Shown here in pieces: positions 30,681 to 36,160 of a stretch of 36,160 nt of DNA (positions are counted from its first letter, which is position 1; each line of letters begins with the position of its first letter). The notes beneath the pieces were generated by a model, which saw nothing but the letters and a program-made list of their open reading frames with translations, ran no database searches and was not told the origin of the DNA. Origin of the DNA: an uncultured Myxococcales bacterium (lineage in GTDB: Bacteria; Myxococcota_A; Polyangia; Polyangiales; Polyangiaceae); NCBI GenBank assembly GCA_937872925.1, contig CALMUT010000225.1:1-36160 (forward strand), given 5' to 3'. The position numbers and the translations under genes were made by a program.

Positions 30681-31619
30681 ATGGGAAAGCCTGCTGCCAA
30701 GTGGACCGGCGCCGCTGCAACGACGGCGTTGGCGCTGTCACTCTTGCCGGTCGTCTCCCGATGCAGCCTCGATGCGGAGGGCGCCGGTAGCCCGAGCGGT
30801 CCAGCCGACGCCAGCGCCGGCAGTTTCGCTGATGTGCACGTCGCCTCGGGAGGCAGCGGTGGGCTGAAAGAAGATGCCGGCGCGGCGGGCAATGCGGGTG
30901 GGGGTGCGTCCGGCTCTAGCGGCGCGTCCGGGGCCGGCGGGTCGGCCGGCTCTAGCGGCGCGGGCGGCGCGGGCGGCGCGGGCGGCGCGAGCGGCGGCAC
31001 TGGGGGCGCCGGAGGCAACTGCAGCAGTGTGGCGGCAACGTGTACCGGCGATCCGACGTGTTGCACCGGTTGGTGCGGTCCCGGGGCTGCGCCGAAACCG
31101 CTGGACTGCTACACGCTCAACAAATGCGCCGAGTGTCGCGCCAACTCGGATTGTAGTTCTGGGCGCTGCGACGAGTGCACCTGTCAGTCTACGGTCCAAG
31201 ATGGGGCGAGCTGCAACGAAGACAGCGATTGCACGAGCGCGGAGTGCGGTCCAAAACCCGGGGACGACCACCGAGACTGCAATACGTACAACAAGTGCGC
31301 AGGCTGCCGCGACGACGGAGACTGCAGCCCGGCGCGCTGCGAAGCCTGCAAGTGCGAACCGCTGCTGGGCAACGGGGCAACTTGCGATGAAGATAGCGAC
31401 TGCGCCACCGATGAATGTGGGCCCAAGCCCGGCGACGACTACAGGGACTGCAACACCTACAACAAGTGCGCCGAATGTACCGCTGACGACGACTGCGTAT
31501 CCGGGCGTTGCGAGGCCTGTGCTTGCGCACAGCAAGGAGGGCACAACGCTAGCTGCGACGAAGACAGCGATTGCCAGAGCAACGACTGCAGTTCGTCGCT
31601 GAAGTGCACGAAACCGTAG
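30681..31619 (+). CDS. Gly-rich linker, Cys-repeat secreted protein
   Basis: This 312-residue protein has a signal (ATTALALSLLPVVSRCS, possibly a lipobox though atypical) and a linker of Gly, Ser and Ala. A Cys-rich region follows, with two near-identical units of ~54 residues built as GAxCxEDSDC-xxxECGPKPGDD-RDCNTYNKCAxC-DDDC-RCExCxC. A diverged unit precedes them and a shortened one follows. Such DxDC-x-C modules are frequent in myxobacterial secreted proteins and probably form disulfide knots; no function is known. The ATG at 30681 lies 97 bp after the CX4CH lipoprotein gene on the same strand. Two short hairpins lie beyond the stop (31640-31665 is one). Confidence 0.7.
   Translation: MGKPAAKWTGAAATTALALSLLPVVSRCSLDAEGAGSPSGPADASAGSFADVHVASGGSGGLKEDAGAAGNAGGGASGSSGASGAGGSAGSSGAGGAGGAGGASGGTGGAGGNCSSVAATCTGDPTCCTGWCGPGAAPKPLDCYTLNKCAECRANSDCSSGRCDECTCQSTVQDGASCNEDSDCTSAECGPKPGDDHRDCNTYNKCAGCRDDGDCSPARCEACKCEPLLGNGATCDEDSDCATDECGPKPGDDYRDCNTYNKCAECTADDDCVSGRCEACACAQQGGHNASCDEDSDCQSNDCSSSLKCTKP
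30849..31019 (+). repeat. Gly/Ala/Ser low-complexity coding repeat
   Basis: About 57 codons give only Gly, Ala, Ser and a few others, including runs of GGCGCGGGC-type units near 30958-30992. The DNA is simple-sequence and likely to vary in length between strains. It spaces the Cys-rich modules from the membrane. Confidence 0.65.
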
Positions 31620-31681
31620 GATTTGCTCCCAGGGAGCCCAGCCGCTTGTTTCCGGGCCCGCGGCTCTGCAATGCTCCGCGC

Positions 31682-32398
31682 ATGACTGAGTTTGCAAAGG
31701 CACTCCCGCACGGTCCGCTGGAGGAAGTGTTTCCCAATGTGTTCGTCGTGACGGGCACCTTCAAGGGTGGGTTCTTGGTTAGTTTCCCCCGCAACATGAT
31801 CGTCGTTCGGGACGGCAATAGTCTTTCGCTGATCAACTCAGTGCGGCTGAACGCGGATGCCGAAGCAGAGTTGGAAAAGCTCGGTAAAGTCGAACACATC
31901 GTCAAAATCGGTGCCTTCCACGGCATGGACGACCCATACAATGTGTCCCGCTTCAAGGCGAAACTGTGGGCGATGCCTGGCACGCGTTTCAGCGGCGACC
32001 TGAAAGCGGACGAAGAGCTGACCGACAACAACCTGCCCTTCGCTGGGGTCAAGCTATTCAGCTTTCAGAACGCCAAGCGCCCCGAGGGCGCGCTCCTGCT
32101 AGAGCGCGAAGGCGGCATCTTGGTCACCTGCGACAGCGTGCAGAACTGGACCAGCATGGACGGCTGCAGCTTGGCGGCAAAGCTCGTGATGAAGCGCGCT
32201 GGTTTTCTGGGCAAGGCCAACGTCGGTCCATTCTGGGTTAAGTTTCAGAACAAGAAGAACGGCAAGCTCGAAGAAGACTACCGTCGGTTGGCCGAACTAG
32301 AGTTCGCGCACCAGCTCGGCGGGCATGGGGCGCCGCTATTGAACGAGGCCAAGACGTGCTTCTCGAAGACTCTGACCCGAGTGTACGGCGAGACATGA
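31682..32398 (+). CDS. Metallo-beta-lactamase-like protein, DUF4336-like
   Basis: This cytosolic protein of 238 residues starts at ATG 31682. The order of strands resembles the metallo-beta-lactamase fold: FVVTGTFKGGFLVSFPRNMIVVRDGNSLSLINSVRL, then KLGKVEHIVKIGAFHGMDDPYNV and GGILVTCDSVQNW. The classical HxHxDH metal site is missing; a lone FHGMDD occupies its place, as in some MBL-derived families. I would compare it with DUF4336 first. It is probably not a typical hydrolase. The stop overlaps the next ATG (ATGA), so the two genes are coupled. Confidence 0.6.
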   Translation: MTEFAKALPHGPLEEVFPNVFVVTGTFKGGFLVSFPRNMIVVRDGNSLSLINSVRLNADAEAELEKLGKVEHIVKIGAFHGMDDPYNVSRFKAKLWAMPGTRFSGDLKADEELTDNNLPFAGVKLFSFQNAKRPEGALLLEREGGILVTCDSVQNWTSMDGCSLAAKLVMKRAGFLGKANVGPFWVKFQNKKNGKLEEDYRRLAELEFAHQLGGHGAPLLNEAKTCFSKTLTRVYGET

Positions 32399-32775
32399 AG
32401 CGGCTTCCGGCGCTTGCTGCCTTTGCCTTCGCAGTCCTGCTCTGCGGCGCTGCCCTTGCTCGCAAACCAATCAATCTAAGCGCAGACGGTGGTGGCGGCA
32501 CATTTCCCCCGGAGGGATTCGCGGCAGGCGCAGACGCCGCGCTGGTGGATTCGGGATCCGTCCAGCAGCAGCTCTCGGATGTCGACAAAAAGCGCCAAGA
32601 GCTCGAGTCCGTCACCCGGGAGCTTGACGAAGAACGGCTGCGGCTGGAAGCGCAGATGCGCACTGCCGAAGAGCGGCGAAGCAGCACACAGCTGATCGTG
32701 AGTCTTGTGCTAGTGGCAGCACTAGGCGCGGGAGCTTGGTACGTCTTCAGTCGGCGTCGCCGCGAAGAAGAGTAG
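32395..32775 (+). CDS. Small exported coiled-coil protein with C-terminal span
   Basis: This 126-residue protein starts at ATG 32395, which shares 4 bp with the preceding stop. A signal peptide (residues 1-22, ending AALA) is followed by a Gly-rich turn. A strongly charged coiled-coil at about 55-95 comes next (QLSDVDKKRQELESV, ELDEERLRLEAQMR), then one membrane span (LIVSLVLVAALGAGAWYVF) and an Arg/Glu-rich cytosolic tail. It is likely a bitopic inner-membrane protein with its coiled-coil in the periplasm. Function is unknown; coupling to the MBL-like gene suggests a joint role. Confidence 0.7.
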   Translation: MKRLPALAAFAFAVLLCGAALARKPINLSADGGGGTFPPEGFAAGADAALVDSGSVQQQLSDVDKKRQELESVTRELDEERLRLEAQMRTAEERRSSTQLIVSLVLVAALGAGAWYVFSRRRREEE

Positions 32776-32820
32776 TTCCGGTCGTCCGTCGCCGTGGCAG
32801 CTGCGGGGCCGGATCTTGTT

Positions 32821-35142
32821 TCACTGGGCTGCTTCTTCGGCGGCATCTGGATGCCGCAACGCTTCGATGGCGAAGAACACCGCTTCCGGCGTGGCCGGGC
32901 AACCGAGCGCCACTGGGTTGGTGTGTGCGCGTACGTCAAAGGCCGCCACTGCGTCGCGTAGCGCCTCTCGCACGCTGATCGCCAGCATGAAGGGTGGCTC
33001 TCCGACTGCCTTGCTGCCGTAAACCACTTCCGGTTCCGCTGCTTTCTCCAGCAGCTGCACGTTGAACACCTCAGGGCACTCGCCGAGCCCCGGAAGCTTG
33101 TAGGTCGACAGGCCTCGGGTCGCGAAGCGGCCGTTTTCGTCCCAGACCAGTTCTTCCAAGGTGAGCCAGCCCACGCCCTGGATGAAACCGCCCTCAATTT
33201 GCCCGCGATCCACCAATGGCGAAAGCGAGTTACCCACGTCGTGCAGGATGTCGACGCGCCTGAGGGAGTACGCTCCCGTGAAGCCATCGACTTCCACTTC
33301 ACTCACGGCCGCGCCGTAAGCGTAATAGTGGAACGGCTTGCCGGTGCCGGATGCTTTGTCGAAGTGGATTTCCGGCGTGCGGTAGTAACCCGAGGCGAAC
33401 AATGGAACCCGAGCGAAATACGCCTTCTTGCAGACATCCGCAAAAGTCAGCCGCTGCTCCGGTTTGTGGGCATCGAAGACCTGCCCAGCCTCGAACACCA
33501 CGTCCGCTGCGTCGCAACCTAGCTGCTCCTTGGCGACTGCGGCCAGGGTGTTCCGGATGGCTTCGCACGCGCGTTGCACGGCGGCTCCGTTCAGATCGGA
33601 TCCGCTGGAAGCGGCCGTGGCGGACGTATTGGGCACCTTGTCCGTGCGCGTCGGCATCAAGCGTACGCTCGTCAGCGGCACGCCCAGGGTATGCGCGGCG
33701 ACTTGCATCATCTTGGTGTGTAGCCCCTGTCCCATCTCCGTGCCGCCGTGATTCACCTGCACGCTTCCGTCCTTGTAGACGAGCACGAGGGCCCCGGCTT
33801 GGTTGTAGAACGTTGCCGTGAAGGAAATGCCGAACTTGACGGGGGTGATGGCAATACCGCGCTTGCTCTCCCCATGCGTTGCGTTGAAAGCCGCGATTTC
33901 TGCACGGCGAGTTTGGAGGTCCGAGGATTCCGATAGTTCGCTCCAGATGCGCTCGAGCCGCCCAGCGTCTTTTACGGCTTCGGCGTAGTGCGTCTCATCG
34001 CCCTCTTTGTAGAAGTTGCGGCGGCGCACATCTTCTGGCGCGAGGTGAAGGCTGCGCGCGATGTGGTCCATGACCTCTTCGATCACGAGCATGCCTTGGG
34101 GACCGCCAAAGCCGCGGAAGGCGGTGTGGCTGGTGCAGTGTGTGCGCAATCCGCGGCCGACGACCTCGACGGCGGGCAGGTGGTAGGCGTTGTCGACGTG
34201 AAACATCGCCCGGTACACGATGGGTTCCGTCAGATCCAAGCACCAGCCGCCGTCCGCGTAGAGCTCGAATTTGGCTGCGACCACGCGCCCCGTCGCATCG
34301 AAACCCACATGATATTTGCCTAGAAATGGATGACGCTTGCCCGTGAGCGCCATATCGCGCTGGCGATCGAGTCGGATGCGCACCGGGCGTCCGGTTTGCT
34401 TCGCGGCGATCGCTGCAACCGCTGCCCAGGTATTGGCCTGGACCTCTTTGCCCCCAAAGGCGCCGCCCATGCGCAGCATCTGCACCGTGACTTCGTTCTT
34501 TGGCACTCCCAGCACACGAGCGACGATCTCTTGGGTTTCAGCGGGGTGCTGTGTGGATGAATGCAGCAAGAGGTGCCCGGACTCGTCCATCACGGCCAGG
34601 GCGGCTTGAGTTTCCAAGTAGACGTGCTCTTGGCCGCCGACTTCGAGCTGCCCTTCCACTTGATGGGGGGCATTGGCGAGGGCCGTTTCGGGATCTCCAC
34701 GCCGAATGCGGAGCTCGTCGGTCAGATAGCTCTCCGCAGCGAGTGCCTGTGCGATGCCGAGCACGGCGGGGAGTGGATCGGCTTTCACTTGAACCAGCGC
34801 GGCGCCACGCCGCGCGACGGATTCGCTCTCGGCGACGACCCACGCAACTGGGTGGCCGTGAAACATGACCTCGTTCGGGAACAGTGGCTCGTCGGGACGC
34901 GACGGACCGAGCTCGTTCTTGCCCGGCACGTCTTCGGACGTGAGCACCGCCACCACGCCGGCAAGGGCGAGGGCGGCACTGGGGTCGATGGAACGCACCC
35001 GCGCGTGAGCCTGTTCGACACAGACCGGCCAGCAATGCAGCACGTCCTGGTAGCGAACGTGCAGATCGTCGGTGTAGAGGGCGCTGCCGGTGACGTGGCC
35101 CCGGGCGCTCTCGTGGGGGATGGCGCGGCCAAGCGGATTCAC
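32821..35142 (-). CDS. xdhB: Xanthine dehydrogenase molybdenum-binding subunit
   Basis: This 773-residue large subunit oxidises hypoxanthine and xanthine to urate at a molybdopterin centre. The catalytic residues of xanthine-specific enzymes are all present: Glu233 in GGAFGGKE, Arg311 in EPIVYRAMFH, AFRGFGGPQG at 341-350, and Glu715 in KAVGEPP. HGGTEMGQGLHTK at 465-477 is the cofactor loop. The length equals that of R. capsulatus XdhB. The start is GTG 35142, which gives NPLGRAIPHESA, the family N-terminus. The partner xdhA (FAD and iron-sulfur subunit) and the maturation gene xdhC are not next to it: both flanks are plus-strand genes. A 45-bp gap separates it from the convergent coiled-coil gene. 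Confidence 0.92.
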   Translation of the reverse strand: MNPLGRAIPHESARGHVTGSALYTDDLHVRYQDVLHCWPVCVEQAHARVRSIDPSAALALAGVVAVLTSEDVPGKNELGPSRPDEPLFPNEVMFHGHPVAWVVAESESVARRGAALVQVKADPLPAVLGIAQALAAESYLTDELRIRRGDPETALANAPHQVEGQLEVGGQEHVYLETQAALAVMDESGHLLLHSSTQHPAETQEIVARVLGVPKNEVTVQMLRMGGAFGGKEVQANTWAAVAAIAAKQTGRPVRIRLDRQRDMALTGKRHPFLGKYHVGFDATGRVVAAKFELYADGGWCLDLTEPIVYRAMFHVDNAYHLPAVEVVGRGLRTHCTSHTAFRGFGGPQGMLVIEEVMDHIARSLHLAPEDVRRRNFYKEGDETHYAEAVKDAGRLERIWSELSESSDLQTRRAEIAAFNATHGESKRGIAITPVKFGISFTATFYNQAGALVLVYKDGSVQVNHGGTEMGQGLHTKMMQVAAHTLGVPLTSVRLMPTRTDKVPNTSATAASSGSDLNGAAVQRACEAIRNTLAAVAKEQLGCDAADVVFEAGQVFDAHKPEQRLTFADVCKKAYFARVPLFASGYYRTPEIHFDKASGTGKPFHYYAYGAAVSEVEVDGFTGAYSLRRVDILHDVGNSLSPLVDRGQIEGGFIQGVGWLTLEELVWDENGRFATRGLSTYKLPGLGECPEVFNVQLLEKAAEPEVVYGSKAVGEPPFMLAISVREALRDAVAAFDVRAHTNPVALGCPATPEAVFFAIEALRHPDAAEEAAQ

Positions 35143-35300
35143 AGCGACACGGTAGCATTGTCACACCCGATCGGAAGCGTTGCCGCGGCAAAAAACCGGC
35201 CCGTGCCCGGGAGAAAATCTCAATGCTTGCGCTACTTTGGCGTCGGCTGCGGCTGCGTGGCAGGTTGCAGGATGGGAAAAAACGCTGTAGTCCGCGCGCC

Positions 35301-36160
35301 ATGAAGTTGCGGGGATACGGTCTGGTTGTTCGGGGCTGCGGCGTGCTGGCGGTTGTGCTCGGTGGGGTTGCCTGTGGTTCCGATGGGGCGTCTGGCGGCA
35401 TTGGCGGCAGCGGTGGCACAGGCGGCGTCGGTGGGGCAGGGGGCGCGGGTGGCGGCTGCGTGGATTGCCCCGCGCCCGTCTGTAACGCGGGCACACGTTG
35501 GACGGCGGGCACGCAGGCGTTCGTGGAGCGCACTCTGGAGTGGGGGCTGACGGGCGTTGAGGGCCAGCGCATCAGCGTGGCGGACATCGACGGCGACGGC
35601 TGGCCGGACATCGTGGTGCGTCGCGCGGCCATTGCGTCGGACGACTTCGCCCCCGGTGGCAAGCGCAACGTATTCGTCATGAGAAACACGGGCGCAAAGG
35701 CGTTCACGGATGTGACCCAGAGCTCCGGGCTGCTGGCGATGCGGACGGACAGCAGTGGCACCAAAGGCCGCCCTGGCCAAGTCATGGCGTTTGCAGACGT
35801 CGACAATGACGGGGACCAGGATGCATTTGTCGCCCTCGACACGACGGACGCGACGAAGTCACTGGGCGAGACCAGTGAACTCATGCTGGGCGACGGCACC
35901 GGAAAGTTCAGCTTCGGACCAGACGGGAGCCAGGCGCGCGCGGCCGGCGAGACGTCGCACCCCGCGGGCGTGACCTTCGTCGACTATGATCGAGACGGTG
36001 CCTTGGATCTGTGGGTGCCGCAGAATAGCTACGGCTTCGGCGGGATCGGCTCGTCGCCGCAGCCAGAACGCCCGGACCCCGGGGGCGGGCCAGGGGGGGT
36101 CCGGCTGGGCCCCGACCCGGGGGGGCCGGCCCCGCGGCCCCGCCGCGGCGCGCGGCCGCC
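35301..36160 (+). CDS. Lipoprotein with VCBS/FG-GAP repeats, 3' end cut
   Basis: The gene starts at ATG 35301 and is cut by the right edge, leaving about 285 codons. The signal ends in LGGVACGS, a lipobox. A Gly-rich linker with GGCVDCP follows. The body has Asp-rich calcium-binding-like loops of the VCBS/FG-GAP type: ADIDGDGWPDIVV, ADVDNDGDQDAFVAL and VDYDRDGALDLWV, spaced about 55-75 residues. These form beta-propeller blades in secreted or surface proteins. The translation turns into Gly/Pro/Arg noise from about 36060, matching the poor sequence at the edge; the real gene surely continues with more repeats. It is divergent from xdhB across 158 bp, where I see no clear promoter. Confidence 0.75.
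   Translation, partial: MKLRGYGLVVRGCGVLAVVLGGVACGSDGASGGIGGSGGTGGVGGAGGAGGGCVDCPAPVCNAGTRWTAGTQAFVERTLEWGLTGVEGQRISVADIDGDGWPDIVVRRAAIASDDFAPGGKRNVFVMRNTGAKAFTDVTQSSGLLAMRTDSSGTKGRPGQVMAFADVDNDGDQDAFVALDTTDATKSLGETSELMLGDGTGKFSFGPDGSQARAAGETSHPAGVTFVDYDRDGALDLWVPQNSYGFGGIGSSPQPERPDPGGGPGGVRLGPDPGGPAPRPRRGARP
36060..36160. other. Low-quality right terminus
   Basis: The last ~100 bp is runs of G and C with almost no A or T. The propeller frame here stops resembling its family. Like the left end, this is most likely a consensus error at a contig edge. Do not read biology into it. Confidence 0.55.

Noticed and set aside
31640..31665. AGCCGC...GCGGCT hairpin after the Cys-repeat gene
   Set aside because: The 6-bp stem with a 14-nt loop and no U-tract is too weak to call a terminator.
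34538..35899. A minus-strand open frame spanning the xdhB start and the VCBS lipoprotein
   Set aside because: It overlaps two convincing genes in another frame and has Pro/Arg-rich composition without family features.
1..36160. CRISPR arrays, tRNA or rRNA genes, IS elements, att sites
   Set aside because: I looked for regular spaced repeats, cloverleaf-like and rRNA-like sequence, and transposase-type coding. None was recognised, though a tRNA cannot be excluded without a covariance search.

Overview
The window is high-GC DNA with very dense coding. Its protein families suggest a myxobacterium-like organism (Myxococcota, probably Polyangia). The signs are a membrane-anchored Ser/Thr kinase with an HRDVTPHN catalytic loop, an FHA-containing sigma-54 activator, PEGA and PilZ proteins, an HDOD protein, and many lipoproteins with Gly/Ser-rich or Cys-rich regions. 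This placement is inferred from gene content only; no rRNA or tRNA gene was recognised. No insertion sequence, prophage or CRISPR array was seen. No gene-free stretch reaches 300 bp. The longest, about 150-195 bp, lie at 9428-9622, 20888-21050, 35143-35300 and 5659-5810. The outer ~100 bp at both ends is G/C-homopolymer-rich and no longer encodes the expected protein, so both ends look like poor assembly.

Left block (1-9427), all minus strand. The start of rtcB (RNA ligase) is cut by the left edge. A Cys-rich repeat lipoprotein lies just upstream of it. Next comes a tight run of five genes read from 5658 down to 1558: two lipoproteins, archease (the RtcB activator), an HDOD protein and the soluble transhydrogenase sthA. 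Farther right are an HlyD-type adaptor and a large FtsX-type ABC permease.

Signalling block (9623-16757). A Ser/Thr kinase is coupled by a GTGA overlap to a TPR-like membrane protein. Convergent to them is an FHA + AAA+ + Fis sigma-54 activator. Divergent from the activator is a PEGA/PilZ gene pair whose start is preceded by a near-consensus -24/-12 promoter and clustered palindromes. A lipoprotein follows. This block separates the permease/adaptor genes from a matching ABC ATPase (16835-17539), which overlaps a methyltransferase gene. All four genes lie on the minus strand in the order expected of one operon.

Middle block (18312-26152). A 560-aa protein with a GNAT-like segment precedes cdsA. 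Glutamate dehydrogenase follows. A bidirectional-looking terminator hairpin separates it from an MscS channel gene, which lies 3 bp downstream of a bacterial arrestin-fold-like protein gene. A divergent gene of unknown function comes next.

Right block (26285-36160). A beta-barrel outer-membrane protein gene overlaps (TTGA) a 13-haem c-type cytochrome gene. A small helical protein and a lipoprotein with a CX4CH motif follow. This set resembles a porin-cytochrome electron conduit and is the most interesting system in the window. Beyond it lie a Cys-rich lipoprotein, an MBL-like protein coupled to a small coiled-coil membrane protein, an isolated xdhB (molybdenum subunit of xanthine dehydrogenase), and a VCBS/FG-GAP lipoprotein cut by the right edge.
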